Positions 49,494 to 59,808 are shown, counted from the stretch's first letter. The stretch: 64,000 bases of DNA from Chryseobacterium aquifrigidense (GCF_006716485.1 NZ_VFPD01000001.1:1115096-1179095), one strand, 5' to 3'. Made by a program: numbers and translations. The notes: generated from the letters alone by a model not told the origin.

Positions 49494-52388
49494 ATGAACC
49501 GATTTTATTTCAATAAAAGCAATAGAGCCGCATTATTCTTTGCAATGACTCTGTTGCCTTGCGGCATAGCATATTCACAGGTTAAGAAAGATACAGTAGC
49601 TAAAGAAAATAAAATAGATGAAGTTGTTGTGATAGGATATGGAACCCAGAGAAAAGAAGCTGTAACAGGTTCTGTAGCCACTGTAAAAGGAGATGCCCTG
49701 CGTGAAGTACCTTCTGCCAATATTACCCAGGCATTACAGGGAAGGACGGCAGGGGTAGATATCTCACAAACATCTACAAAACCGGGTGCTGCCATGCAGA
49801 TCCGTATCAGGGGAACACGATCTCTGACAGGAGATAACAACCCGCTGATTGTACTGGATGGTATTCCTTTCGTGGGGTCGTTGGGAGACATAAGCTCAAG
49901 TGATATCAAAAGTATTGATATCCTTAAAGATGCTTCTGCGACAGCTATTTACGGATCCAGAGGAGCAAACGGTGTTATCCTTGTTACCACCAACAGAGGG
50001 GCAAAAGGGCAGAGACCTAAATTCAGCTATAACACCTTTACAGGAGTCCAGACCTTGTTTTCAAAATATCCGATGATGGATGGTCCTCAGTTTGCAAAGC
50101 TGCGTTCTTATGCGATTCCTGCAGGAAATACGACACCTTTGTATTCCAACGGGGCAGATGAAAATAACAGTGTCAATACAGACTGGCAGAGCCTGTTTTA
50201 TAAGCCGGCGATGATGACCAGTCATGATATCGGGGTTTCAGGCGGAACAGAAGGCGGAAATTATAATGTAGGGTTATCCTATTTTAAACAAAATGCGTTA
50301 ATCCCTATTCAGAGTTATGAAAGATTTGCCCTGAGAATGGCCATTGACCAGCAGGTAGGATCCATCTTTAAATTCGGTTTTACAACCAATACCAATTATT
50401 CCGTTTCGGAAGGAAACGGGGTAAACCCGGGAGCAGTTTTAGGATATTCTCCTATTGCTAATCCTTACAATGCGGACGGAACTCCGAAAAGAGTAATGAG
50501 TACAGCTGGCGGTATCGATCAGACATGGATTTATACAAGAGGAAGTCTGGGGAATCTGGGAGATAAATATATCGACGAGACCAAGGCCTTCGCATCCTAT
50601 AACAATCTTTACGGGGAAGCCAGCCTTCCGATCAAAGGACTGAAATACAGATTAAATGTAGGGTTGGATTACCGTACTTCAAACAGTGGAAATTACTCCG
50701 GTGTAGGAGTCTTTAATACAAATCCTCTGGGTCCTTCCGCCGCCGGAAGAGGGAATAACCAGACCTACCACTGGGTGTTGGAAAACCTTTTAACCTATGA
50801 CCGTACATTTGGTAAGCATAAAGTAAATGCTGTAGCACTTTATTCAGCAGAACAGAATAAGTATACAAGCTCATACATGAGTGCAAAGAATGTTCCTGCA
50901 GATTTTTTCCAGTATTATAACTTAGGACAGTCGCCTCAGGCTGATATTACCGTAAGACCCGAAGACCAGGTGTACTGGAAAACAGGCCTGCTTTCAGCAA
51001 TGGGGAGAATCATGTATACGTATGATAACAGGTATATGCTTACAGCAACTCTTCGTGCGGACGGATCTTCAAGGCTTGCTCCGGGAAATAAATGGCATAC
51101 CTATCCCGCATTATCACTCGGATGGAATGTTACCAATGAATCTTTCATGCAGAATATCAAAGCGATTAATCTCCTTAAATTCAGAGCCGGATGGGGACAG
51201 ACTTCCAATCAGGCAGTGGATCCGTATTCTACGATGGGAAGATTTAACGTAGCTCCTTATAATTACGGAAGTGCAGGAAGTACAGGGATCTATGGAAATC
51301 AGCCGCCTAACCCAAGCCTGGGATGGGAATATTCAAAAACACAAAACTACGGAGTAGATTTCGGGATCTTTAATAACCGCCTTACGGGGAGTGTGGAGTA
51401 TTACAAAACCCATACCTATGACCTGTTGACGCAGAAAAGTCTTCCGGCGACAAGCGGATGGTCTTCTATTGTATCCAACGTAGCAGAAACAGAAAATAAA
51501 GGAGTTGAAGTTTCTTTAAACGGAGTTATTTTTGATAATCCGGATGGATTTACCTGGGAAGCAGGAGTTAATTTCTATACCAATAAAAACAAAATTTTAT
51601 CGCTTGCATCAGGAACAGAACGTGACATCAATAACTCATGGTTTGTAGGTCATAATATTAATTCATTGTATGATTATCAATATATCGGTCTTTGGCAGGC
51701 TGGAGATCCTTATCAGAATATTCTGGAACCGGGAACTGCTGCAGACGTTGTAGGATCTATCAAAGTTCTTTACACCGGAGGCTATAATGCTGACGGAACA
51801 CCCGTAAGAGCAATTGGACCGGATGACAGACAGATTTTTGATACTGCTCCAAAATTCCAGGGAGGATTTAATATGCGTTTTGCCTACAAAAATTTTGAAC
51901 TGAGCACAGTTGGAGCTTTCCAGCACGGAGGAATCCTGGTAAGTACTATTTACGGATCTGCAAGTTATCTTAACAGATTAACAGGAAGAGGGAATAACGT
52001 GGATGTAGATTATTGGACAGAAGACAATACAGGAGCTTACTTTCCTCGTCCGGGACGCCATCTGAGCGGTGACAATCCAAAATATTCTTCTACTTTGGCG
52101 ATGTTTGATGCTTCTTATCTTAAGCTTCGTACCATTACCTTAGGCTATAATGTCAACAAAGATTTTTTAAAGGATCTGAAAATTACCAGCTTAAGAATTT
52201 ACTTCACCGTAACCAATCCTGTTGTACTATTCTCACCTTATCATAAGTTCTCAGGAATGGATCCGGAACCCAACTCTTTCGGAAATGAAAACCAGGCAGT
52301 AAGCGGATATCAGAACCGCCAGCTTGTTATTGGAACCAACAACCCTTCTACAAGAAATTACTTAATGGGACTTAACTTAACCTTTTAA
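49494..52388 (+). CDS. SusC/RagA-type TonB-linked outer-membrane transporter
   Basis: A 964-residue protein with a signal peptide (FAMTLLPCGIAYSQ). It carries the SusC/RagA signature EVVVIGYGTQRKEAVTGSVATV, then a plug (IRGTRSLTGDNNPLIVLDGIP, IDILKDASATAIYGSRGANGV) and a barrel ending in a Phe (LMGLNLTF). The N-terminal carboxypeptidase-like domain of many SusC proteins is absent. With the SusD partner 12 bases downstream it imports oligosaccharides, here presumably xylo-oligosaccharides from the surrounding genes. Confidence 0.93.
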   Translation: MNRFYFNKSNRAALFFAMTLLPCGIAYSQVKKDTVAKENKIDEVVVIGYGTQRKEAVTGSVATVKGDALREVPSANITQALQGRTAGVDISQTSTKPGAAMQIRIRGTRSLTGDNNPLIVLDGIPFVGSLGDISSSDIKSIDILKDASATAIYGSRGANGVILVTTNRGAKGQRPKFSYNTFTGVQTLFSKYPMMDGPQFAKLRSYAIPAGNTTPLYSNGADENNSVNTDWQSLFYKPAMMTSHDIGVSGGTEGGNYNVGLSYFKQNALIPIQSYERFALRMAIDQQVGSIFKFGFTTNTNYSVSEGNGVNPGAVLGYSPIANPYNADGTPKRVMSTAGGIDQTWIYTRGSLGNLGDKYIDETKAFASYNNLYGEASLPIKGLKYRLNVGLDYRTSNSGNYSGVGVFNTNPLGPSAAGRGNNQTYHWVLENLLTYDRTFGKHKVNAVALYSAEQNKYTSSYMSAKNVPADFFQYYNLGQSPQADITVRPEDQVYWKTGLLSAMGRIMYTYDNRYMLTATLRADGSSRLAPGNKWHTYPALSLGWNVTNESFMQNIKAINLLKFRAGWGQTSNQAVDPYSTMGRFNVAPYNYGSAGSTGIYGNQPPNPSLGWEYSKTQNYGVDFGIFNNRLTGSVEYYKTHTYDLLTQKSLPATSGWSSIVSNVAETENKGVEVSLNGVIFDNPDGFTWEAGVNFYTNKNKILSLASGTERDINNSWFVGHNINSLYDYQYIGLWQAGDPYQNILEPGTAADVVGSIKVLYTGGYNADGTPVRAIGPDDRQIFDTAPKFQGGFNMRFAYKNFELSTVGAFQHGGILVSTIYGSASYLNRLTGRGNNVDVDYWTEDNTGAYFPRPGRHLSGDNPKYSSTLAMFDASYLKLRTITLGYNVNKDFLKDLKITSLRIYFTVTNPVVLFSPYHKFSGMDPEPNSFGNENQAVSGYQNRQLVIGTNNPSTRNYLMGLNLTF

Positions 52389-52400
52389 AACTGTATTGTC

Positions 52401-54359
52401 ATGATAAATTTTAACAAAAAACTGCTGTTAGGAGCAATCTTTTTATCCTTAACATTTACAGGTTGTAATGAAATTCTTGATGAACAGCCAAGATCAATAT
52501 ATACAGCTGATTATTTTAATACACCGGATGGCGTTAATCAGGGATTTACAGCCTTATACAGGCAGATGAGGTTACTGTATGGCAATGGCTATTTTATGAG
52601 CAACTGTCAGAACGGAACCGATGAATCTACCTGGGCACAAAGTGCAGATGGTAACTTTAAAGAATTGGATATGTCCGGAAACGGTATCATCAATTCCAAT
52701 ACTTTTCCTACAAGTATGGTTTGGAACTCTGTGTTTCCATATATCAATACTGCCAACGGAATTATTGAAAAAGGACCAGGATTCGGAATTGCAGAATCTA
52801 TGATTTCTGAAGCCCGTTTCTTTCGCGGATTCTACTATTTCATGCTGGTGCAGACCTACGGAGGAGTTCCATTGGATCTGGGAACAGGAGAGTTGAAATA
52901 TAACACTTTACCTTCCACCTCTTCTGCAAGAAATACCGTGCCGGAAGTATATACAAAAACTGTTTTTGCTGACCTTAAAAAAGCAATAGAAAATCTGCCT
53001 GCCTCACCAAGGGTAACCGGAGGGGTGACCAAAAATGTAGCAAGACTGATGCTTGCCAAAGCTTATCTTACTTATGGATGGTGGCTGCAGAACCCCAACG
53101 GGATTCCAACTTATCCTGAAGCAGCAAGAACTGACCCGGACGGACACAATGCCCAGTGGTATTTCCAGCAGGCTTATGATATCGCAATGGAAGGAATCAA
53201 TAATCCGGGACCTTACGCCCTTCAGCCTACCTTCTATGATGTCAATGTAGGTTCAAATGACAGGAATACCGAATCTATGTTGTATGCAGACCATACACAG
53301 TCAAGTACATATTATAATGAAAGTGATCCTGTGGGATTTGGTTCAGGCTGGGCTCCGGATAATTTTGCAGCATGGATGCAGACCTGGAACTATACTGCCA
53401 TCAAAAGCAGTAAAACCACAGCATGGGCGGGAACAGATGTAGTAAGTGGTGTACAGCGTGAAGCCGCTCAGTCTCTGGGACGTCCGTGGGTTCGTATGTG
53501 TCCTACCCTGGGAGTTATTAAAAATACTTTCGCAGATAAAACCAATGATTCCCGTTATGATGGTACTTTTGTAACCACTTACAGAGGAAACTGGAACAAA
53601 AACGGAACGGGTCTTACAACAGTTCCTGTTCTTTATAATGCCAATAATTTACCTGTACAGCCGGGCGGAGCTATCTTAAGCTTCCTTAATGATGACAGCC
53701 AAACTCCTTCTTATCCTACAGGAGCCGGGCAAAGCGGAGTGGGAGCAGGAACTTTGTCAGGAAGAGCAGACTGGGTCATTGCACCGAACGGTATCAGCAG
53801 AATTGTATACCCTGGCTTATGGAAAATCGGAACTTACCGTACTGATGATCCCAACGGTTTAGGATATCCGAATGCAGGATTAACCCGTCCTTTCAGCGTT
53901 GCCAAATTCTCAGAATTCTATTTTATTGCCGCGGAAGCAGCCGTAAAAGGAGCTTCAGGAGCTATGACAGCCAGAGATCTTATCAATGTTATCCGTGCCC
54001 GTGCCGGAAAATGGAAATTCAATAATGCGCAAAATGCAGCTTACGTAGCAGATAACAGCGCCGCAATGACTGCCGCTACGCCATCTGTAATTACCATTGA
54101 TTATATTCTTGCAGAAAGATCCCGTGAATATTACGGAGAATTCTACAGATGGTACGATCTTGTACGTACTCAGAAATGGGGAGATTATGCAGCGACTTAT
54201 CAGATCGGAGGAGCTTCTTATGGAGATCATGCACCGCAAACGGTTACAAGAACGATAAAACCATTTCATTATCTGAGACCGATTCCTCAGAACCAGATCG
54301 ATGCAATGGAAGTATCGGCCGATATTAAAGCAAAATATCAGAATCCGGGATACAATTAA
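52401..54359 (+). CDS. SusD/RagB-type surface glycan-binding lipoprotein
   Basis: A 652-residue protein with a lipobox ending at Cys22 (LSLTFTGC). The SusD N-terminal TPR-like helices begin with TPDGVNQGFTALYRQMRLLYGNG. The C-terminal SusD signature includes LAERSREYYGEFYRWYDLVRT and the closing HYLRPIPQNQIDAMEVS. The length is larger than the ~500 residues of many SusD proteins, suggesting extended loops. It caps the SusC barrel and binds the sugar. The gene lies 12 bases after SusC. Confidence 0.93.
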   Translation: MINFNKKLLLGAIFLSLTFTGCNEILDEQPRSIYTADYFNTPDGVNQGFTALYRQMRLLYGNGYFMSNCQNGTDESTWAQSADGNFKELDMSGNGIINSNTFPTSMVWNSVFPYINTANGIIEKGPGFGIAESMISEARFFRGFYYFMLVQTYGGVPLDLGTGELKYNTLPSTSSARNTVPEVYTKTVFADLKKAIENLPASPRVTGGVTKNVARLMLAKAYLTYGWWLQNPNGIPTYPEAARTDPDGHNAQWYFQQAYDIAMEGINNPGPYALQPTFYDVNVGSNDRNTESMLYADHTQSSTYYNESDPVGFGSGWAPDNFAAWMQTWNYTAIKSSKTTAWAGTDVVSGVQREAAQSLGRPWVRMCPTLGVIKNTFADKTNDSRYDGTFVTTYRGNWNKNGTGLTTVPVLYNANNLPVQPGGAILSFLNDDSQTPSYPTGAGQSGVGAGTLSGRADWVIAPNGISRIVYPGLWKIGTYRTDDPNGLGYPNAGLTRPFSVAKFSEFYFIAAEAAVKGASGAMTARDLINVIRARAGKWKFNNAQNAAYVADNSAAMTAATPSVITIDYILAERSREYYGEFYRWYDLVRTQKWGDYAATYQIGGASYGDHAPQTVTRTIKPFHYLRPIPQNQIDAMEVSADIKAKYQNPGYN

Positions 54360-54384
54360 TTTCATTCTACATTCATATCAGTAA

Positions 54385-54412
54385 CAGAGTAGGTGTGAAA
54401 GCACCTGCTTTG
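54385..54412 (+). repeat. RNA hairpin between susD and uxuA
   Basis: An 11-base-pair stem (54385-54395 with 54402-54412, two G-U pairs) closes on a six-base loop, GAAAG-type. Only a short T-rich tail follows. It may be an attenuator or mRNA processing site that lowers uxuA expression relative to the transporter. Confidence 0.5.
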
Positions 54413-54437
54413 TTTATCTGAATTAAAATTTAAAACT

Positions 54438-55613
54438 ATGGAAAAAACCTGGCGTTGGTTTGGCAAAAAAGACAAAATAGCACTCAGTACACTTCGTCAA
54501 ATAGGAGTAGAAGGAATTGTTTCTGCTCTGCATGATATCCCCAACGGAGAAATCTGGAATTCAGAGGTCATTATTGATTATAAAAACTATATAGAAAGCC
54601 ACGGACTTCGCTGGTCTGTTGTGGAAAGTCTTCCCGTAAGCGAAGCTATCAAATACGGAGGTGAAGACCGTGACTCTTTAATAGAAAATTATATCACAAG
54701 CCTTGAAAATTTGGGTAAAGCAGAAGTTACAACAGTTTGCTACAACTTTATGCCTGTTCTCGACTGGGCAAGGACCGATCTTTTTCACGAATGGGAAGAC
54801 GGCTCATCATCACTTTATTTTGACAAAGCCAAGTTTGCGTACTTCGAAATTCATATCCTTCAAAGAGAAGGAGCAGAAAACGATTACAGTCCGGAAATCC
54901 TTCAAAAAGCAGAAGAATTAAAAAATACCTTAACGGAAAAAGATAATCATGATCTGATAGATTCTGTCATTGTAAAAACACAGGGATTCGTGAACGGAAA
55001 TATCAAAGAAGGCGAATTGAATCCCGTAGAAAAGTTCAAAAGTTTATTGGCATTGTATGATGGTATAGATAAACATCAGCTTCGCCAGAACATGAAATAT
55101 TTCCTCGAAAAAATAATGCCTGTCTGTGAAAAATGGAATATCCAGATGTGTGTACACCCTGATGATCCACCTTTTTCATTACTGGGCTTACCAAGAATAG
55201 TAACCAATGAAGAGGACATTGACTGGCTTCTGAAAGCTGTTGATAACTCTCACAACGGATTAACGTTCTGTGCAGGATCTCTAAGTGCCAACCTTCAGAA
55301 TGATGTTCCAAAACTGGCAGAGAAATTTGCCCACAGAACCAAATTCGTTCATCTGAGAAGTACAAATGTCTTTGAAAGCGGTGATTTTATCGAGGCTCAT
55401 CACCTGGGAGGAAGAGGAAAGCTTATTGAAGTAATCCGTGTATTCGAAAAAGAAAATCCTGATCTTCCGATGAGAATAGACCACGGAAGACTTTTAACAG
55501 AAGATGTTGACAAAGGTTATAATCCCGGCTATTCATTTTTAGGAAGAATGCTGGCATTAGGTCAGATCGAAGGAGTAATGGCTGCCATTCAGTCAGAATT
55601 ACAGAAAAATTAA
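54438..55613 (+). CDS. uxuA: Mannonate dehydratase
   Basis: A 391-residue TIM-barrel enzyme. The UxuA motifs are present: TWRWFGKKDKIALSTLRQIGVEGIVSALHDIPNGEIW at the start (in two parts), the metal-binding MCVHPDDPPFSLLGLPRI and the later VHLRSTNVFESGDFIEAHHLGG. It dehydrates D-mannonate to 2-keto-3-deoxygluconate. The genes around it supply all other steps of glucuronate breakdown. It lies 78 bases after susD. Confidence 0.93.
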   Translation: MEKTWRWFGKKDKIALSTLRQIGVEGIVSALHDIPNGEIWNSEVIIDYKNYIESHGLRWSVVESLPVSEAIKYGGEDRDSLIENYITSLENLGKAEVTTVCYNFMPVLDWARTDLFHEWEDGSSSLYFDKAKFAYFEIHILQREGAENDYSPEILQKAEELKNTLTEKDNHDLIDSVIVKTQGFVNGNIKEGELNPVEKFKSLLALYDGIDKHQLRQNMKYFLEKIMPVCEKWNIQMCVHPDDPPFSLLGLPRIVTNEEDIDWLLKAVDNSHNGLTFCAGSLSANLQNDVPKLAEKFAHRTKFVHLRSTNVFESGDFIEAHHLGGRGKLIEVIRVFEKENPDLPMRIDHGRLLTEDVDKGYNPGYSFLGRMLALGQIEGVMAAIQSELQKN

Positions 55614-55644
55614 TCTGCGTTTGTAATAAATAGTAAAAAGTAAA

Positions 55645-56460
55645 ATGAAAGACCTGTTTAGTATTAAAAACAAAGTAGCAGTCATCACAGGGGCTTCGGG
55701 CGTTTTGGGAGGCAGCCTTGCCAAAAGTTTTATAGAAGCCGGCGCCAAAGTTGTGGCTCTGGGAAGAAACCAGGAAACACTGGACGCCCGTGTAAAAGAG
55801 CTTACAGATTTAGGAGGAGATGCACTCGCTGTAGAAGCCAATGTGGTGGATATTGAAAGCCTTGAAGCCGCTTCTGTGAAAATAAAAGAAAAGTATGGCA
55901 GCATTGATATTCTGCTCAATATAGCCGGTGGAAATATTCCGGCAGCCACTTTATCTCCCGAACAGTCATTTTTTGATATGGATATGAAGGGATGGGCTGA
56001 GGTTACCGATCTCAATATCAACGGAACCGTTTATCCCAGCTATGTTTTCGGAAAAGCAATGGCGGAACAGGGGAGTGGCAATATTATTAATATTTCTTCC
56101 ATGGCTGCCTATTCAGCGATTACGAGAGTAGCCGGATATTCTGCAGCCAAATCGGCAATTACCAATTTTACCCAATGGCTGGCCTCTGACCTGGCTTTGA
56201 AATTTGGAGATAAGATACGGGTGAACGCCGTGGCACCAGGATTTTTCATTGGTGATCAGAACCGTGCTATTCTGTTGAATCCGGACGGAAGGTTAACCGA
56301 AAGAAGTAAAAAAGTAATGGCCAAAACACCCATGCAGAGATTTGGAGAAGTAGAAGAGCTGAATGGTGTTGTACAGTTTCTATGTTCGGATGCAGCAAGC
56401 TTTATCACAGGAGCATTGATTCCTGTTGACGGAGGTTTCAGCGCATTCAGTGGAGTATAA
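55645..56460 (+). CDS. SDR-type D-mannonate oxidoreductase (fructuronate reductase)
   Basis: A 271-residue SDR. TGASGVLGGSLAKSF binds the cofactor, NIAGG is in the usual place, and the active-site ISSMAAYSAITRVAGYSAAKSAI has Ser and Tyr-x-x-x-Lys. A long insert ITRV... and the C-terminal GGFSAFSGV match SDR mannonate oxidoreductases, which replace the non-homologous UxuB in Bacteroidota. It would convert fructuronate to mannonate. It begins 31 bases after uxuA. Gluconate 5-dehydrogenase activity is an alternative. Confidence 0.82.
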   Translation: MKDLFSIKNKVAVITGASGVLGGSLAKSFIEAGAKVVALGRNQETLDARVKELTDLGGDALAVEANVVDIESLEAASVKIKEKYGSIDILLNIAGGNIPAATLSPEQSFFDMDMKGWAEVTDLNINGTVYPSYVFGKAMAEQGSGNIINISSMAAYSAITRVAGYSAAKSAITNFTQWLASDLALKFGDKIRVNAVAPGFFIGDQNRAILLNPDGRLTERSKKVMAKTPMQRFGEVEELNGVVQFLCSDAASFITGALIPVDGGFSAFSGV

Positions 56461-56488
56461 AAAACTAATTTCTTCATATATAAATTGG

Positions 56489-56526
56489 AACAGGACCTTA
56501 ATGGTTTCATTCAAGGTCTTGTTTTT
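56489..56526 (+). terminator. Intrinsic terminator after the first uxu transcript
   Basis: AACAGGACCTT (56489-56499) pairs with AAGGTCTTGTT (56513-56523) with one G-U pair, followed by T bases to 56526. It separates the xyl-sus-uxuA part from the uxaC part. Confidence 0.75.
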
Positions 56527-56529
56527 AAA

Positions 56530-56754
56530 ATGTTCAACGTTTAACCACTTAAACTTTTTTAGAGCAGGCTTTATGCATAATCAACACTCCTAAGTTTTAT
56601 GAAATCTCTGATTTTCATCTTATGTGAACTTTCTGCAGAATCATGGAAACTTTCTTAAGTAAGCTAAAGTGTTTTAAAATAACGCTTTGTGACTTTTGTG
56701 GTTTATAAAGTTTAAACAAGTTTAGAATTAACATCCAGGATTGTAAAGTAAATA
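56530..56754. repeat. Intergenic repeat-like sequence before uxaC
   Basis: About 225 bases without a gene. The segment 56650-56720 has the composition of a degenerate interspersed repeat, with alternating TTTGTG and TTAAAG words (GCTTTGTGACTTTTGTGG, 56684-56701). It is similar in style to the sequence at 61133-61200. The uxaC promoter should lie near its end, but no clear element is visible. Confidence 0.4.
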
Positions 56755-58173
56755 ATGAGTAATTCCACTAAAAATAAAGAAGTTTTCGGAGAATTGTTTC
56801 TGCTTGAATCAGCAAAGGCAGAGAATCTCTATTTCGGATATGCCAAAGATATGCCCGTGATCGATTATCACAATCATCTTGAACCGGATGTTATTTCGGC
56901 CAACCAAAACTTCCGTTCTCCAACTGCTATCTGGTTGGATGGTGACCATTACAAATGGAGAGCCATGAGAAATTTTGGTATTAATGAACAGTTTATTTCA
57001 GGAAATGCTTCCGATCACGAAAAATTCATGAAGTGGGCAGAAGTGGTGCCTTATACCCTTCGTAACCCGCTGTTTCACTGGACCCATCTGGAACTGAAAA
57101 ACCCTTTTGGAATCAGTGAATATTTATCACCCAATAATGCAGATACTTTATATCATCAGATGAATGAAAGTCTGCAGACATCTGGCTTTTTACCACAATC
57201 CATCATTCAGAATTTTAAGGTACAAGCGTTGTGTACTACAGATGATCCTGCTGATGATCTGGTTCATCACAAAGCTTTAAAAAACAGTGGATTTAACACA
57301 GCTGTTCTTCCAGCTTTCCGCCCTGATTCCTATATTAATATTATTAATTCTGAACAATATCTTTCAGGAATTAAAAAGCTTGAAAAAGTCTGCGGATTTT
57401 CAATCACATCAGCCTCTGACCTGTTGAATGCACTTCAGTCCAGAATCAACTATTTTGTGGATGCAGGAGCAAAAGTGGCCGATCATGGCTTTGAATATTT
57501 CCCGGATACCACAAAATGGAATCATAGTCTTGAAAAAGAGTTTTCCGAATTTCTGAAAGGTAATCTCTCAACATTTTCCGATCCGGATGCATTATGCGGT
57601 TATTTGCTGAAAGAGCTTTGCAAAATGTATGCAGAAAAAGGATGGGTACAGCAGTTTCATGTAGGGGCAACCCGAAACAACAATTCAGAAATGTTCAGAA
57701 AAATAGGTGCCAATGCAGGATATGATGCCATTGGAGAACCCTATTATGCACAGAGACTGAGCGTTTTGCTGGATGCACTGAATACAGAAGGAAAACTGGC
57801 CAAAACAATTATATACAATTTGAACCCGGCATTTAACGAGGTTTTGGCAACTCTTGCCGGAAACTTCAATGAAGGAGGAATCAAATCCAAAGTACAGTTT
57901 GGAGCAGCCTGGTGGTTTCTTGATCAGCTTGACGGGATGACCAAGCAGATGAATACGCTTTCCAATATCGGTCTGATCAGCACTTTTGTCGGCATGTTGA
58001 CTGATTCCCGAAGCCTGCTCTCATTCTCAAGACACGATTATTTTAGAAGACTTTTGTGCAATCTGTTCGGAAGTGAAATGGAAAGAGGCCTGCTGCCTGA
58101 TGATGAAAAATGGGTAGGAAAGATCATCCAGGACATCTGCTATCACAATACAAAAAATTATTTTGAAATTTAA
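56755..58173 (+). CDS. uxaC: Glucuronate isomerase
   Basis: A 472-residue enzyme of the amidohydrolase superfamily. The metal-binding DYHNHLEPDVIS (about residues 37-48), FHWTHLELKNPFGI, FHVGATRNNN and LTDSRSLLSFSRHDYFRRLL are all typical of UxaC. It converts glucuronate to fructuronate (or galacturonate to tagaturonate). It starts the second transcript of the locus, and kdgK follows four bases after its stop. Confidence 0.94.
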   Translation: MSNSTKNKEVFGELFLLESAKAENLYFGYAKDMPVIDYHNHLEPDVISANQNFRSPTAIWLDGDHYKWRAMRNFGINEQFISGNASDHEKFMKWAEVVPYTLRNPLFHWTHLELKNPFGISEYLSPNNADTLYHQMNESLQTSGFLPQSIIQNFKVQALCTTDDPADDLVHHKALKNSGFNTAVLPAFRPDSYINIINSEQYLSGIKKLEKVCGFSITSASDLLNALQSRINYFVDAGAKVADHGFEYFPDTTKWNHSLEKEFSEFLKGNLSTFSDPDALCGYLLKELCKMYAEKGWVQQFHVGATRNNNSEMFRKIGANAGYDAIGEPYYAQRLSVLLDALNTEGKLAKTIIYNLNPAFNEVLATLAGNFNEGGIKSKVQFGAAWWFLDQLDGMTKQMNTLSNIGLISTFVGMLTDSRSLLSFSRHDYFRRLLCNLFGSEMERGLLPDDEKWVGKIIQDICYHNTKNYFEI

Positions 58174-58177
58174 TACT

Positions 58178-59176
58178 ATGCAGGACTCGACGAAAATATT
58201 ATGTTTCGGGGAACTGCTTCTCCACTTTGCCCCGGATTCCGAAGGAAACTGGCTCAATGAACAGTCTCTGAAGATGTATGTTGGCGGTGCTGAATACAAT
58301 GTCGCGGCAGCACTTTCCCAGTGGAAGAATTCTGTGAAACTGTTATCAGCATTACCGGAGAATTTTGTAGGAAACCAGTTGGAATCTCAGCTTAAAAATA
58401 AAGGGATAGAAGTCCTTGCAGAAAAAAGTCAAGAGAGAATAGGAACATTTTATCTTTCTTCCGATGGAGATATGCAGAATGCGTCAGTGGTTTACGACCG
58501 CTTTCCGTCTGTTTTTACCCAATCGGATTTTGAAACTTTCAATGATGATAAAATATTTTCAGGAGTAAAATGGTTACATATCAGCACCATCACACCGGCT
58601 TTGAGTGACCATGCATTTCGCAAATGTTTACAGATCATGAAAGAAGCCAGAACCAGAAATATTACGGTTTCTCTTGATCTGAATTACAGAGCGTTGCTGT
58701 GGCAAAACCAGAATCCTTACAAAATTAAAGAGCTGATGCCTTTTGTCAATGTTCTCATGGGAAATATCTGGTCTGTAGAGCAGTTCCTGAATATTCCCGT
58801 TGAATATGAGCTTGACGGAAAATTTGATGATGAAAATCTTCTGAAACAGGCTGAAAAAACAGCATTGGAAATCCGTAAACAATTCCCGGCTGTGGAAAAA
58901 ATTGCAAATACCTTCCGCTTTACAAACGGCGAACAGGTCAATTATTTTGCCACTTTGTTTGCTGATGAAGAGCTTTTGGTTTCAGAAAAATATAATTCAG
59001 ATAAAATCGAAGAAAGGGTAGGAAGCGGTGATTCTTTTATGGCCGCTTTGATTCATGGAATTTTAAAAGGAAATCCTGATCAGCAGATCCTTGAGGATGC
59101 GACAAAAGTTGCTTTTAAAAAACTTTTTGTAAAGGGAGATACCATTGATGAAAGCATTAATATCGAAAAATTATGA
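58178..59176 (+). CDS. kdgK: 2-keto-3-deoxygluconate kinase
   Basis: A 332-residue PfkB-family sugar kinase. LCFGELLLHFAP at the start, VGGAEYNVAAALSQW with the family Gly-Gly signature, and the catalytic RVGSGDSFMAALIHGIL (Gly-x-Gly-Asp) are present. The ATG at 58178 is preferred over a TTG 15 bases upstream because it begins the conserved region. It phosphorylates KDG to KDPG. The last four bases overlap the eda ATG. Confidence 0.88.
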   Translation: MQDSTKILCFGELLLHFAPDSEGNWLNEQSLKMYVGGAEYNVAAALSQWKNSVKLLSALPENFVGNQLESQLKNKGIEVLAEKSQERIGTFYLSSDGDMQNASVVYDRFPSVFTQSDFETFNDDKIFSGVKWLHISTITPALSDHAFRKCLQIMKEARTRNITVSLDLNYRALLWQNQNPYKIKELMPFVNVLMGNIWSVEQFLNIPVEYELDGKFDDENLLKQAEKTALEIRKQFPAVEKIANTFRFTNGEQVNYFATLFADEELLVSEKYNSDKIEERVGSGDSFMAALIHGILKGNPDQQILEDATKVAFKKLFVKGDTIDESINIEKL

Positions 59177-59808
59177 GTGAAATACTACAAAAAATAAAAG
59201 ACCAGAAAATCGTTCCGCTGTTTTACAACGAATCGTTTGAAGTCTCAAAAAATATCGTAAAAGCTTTATACGAAGCAGGAATCCGTGTGATAGAATATAC
59301 CAATCGAGGTCAGCAGGCACTGGAAAATTTTACTAAGCTTAAAGAAATTTCCCGTAAAGAATTTCCCGGACTTCTGCTAGGAATCGGAACGGTAAAAAAC
59401 ATAAAAGAAATGGATGATTATGCTCATGCAAAAGCAGATTTCATCATTACACCGGTTATCAGTGAAGCATTGGTGAAACATTCGCTTGAAAGAAATATCC
59501 TTTTGATTCCGGGCTGTTTTACTCCTTCCGACATCAATATTGCCTATCAGAACGGTTTAAAACTCGTTAAAATATTCCCGGCTGATGCTTTAGGGAAGAA
59601 ATACATCAAATCGGTACAGCCTGTTTTCCCGGGAATGAATTTCATGCCCACGGGAGGGATCGATGCGGAATTTGAAGATATTATGGAATGGCTCAATGGT
59701 GGTGCTGTAGCAGCAGGATTGGGAAGTTCCCTTATTGGAAAAGATTGTAATGAAGAAGAGCTTACTCTGAAAACAAAAAAATTACTACAACAACTTAATC
59801 ATAACTAA
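59173..59808 (+). CDS. eda: KDPG aldolase / 4-hydroxy-2-oxoglutarate aldolase
   Basis: A 211-residue class-I aldolase. RVIEYTNRGQQALE holds the catalytic acid Glu, and LKLVKIFPADALGKKYIKSV the Schiff-base Lys of the family. GIGTVKNIKEMDDY and FMPTGGIDAEFEDIMEWL are typical phosphate-site segments. It cleaves KDPG to pyruvate and glyceraldehyde-3-phosphate, the last step of the glucuronate route. It overlaps kdgK by four bases, and exuT begins at the next base after its stop. Confidence 0.9.
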   Translation: MSEILQKIKDQKIVPLFYNESFEVSKNIVKALYEAGIRVIEYTNRGQQALENFTKLKEISRKEFPGLLLGIGTVKNIKEMDDYAHAKADFIITPVISEALVKHSLERNILLIPGCFTPSDINIAYQNGLKLVKIFPADALGKKYIKSVQPVFPGMNFMPTGGIDAEFEDIMEWLNGGAVAAGLGSSLIGKDCNEEELTLKTKKLLQQLNHN

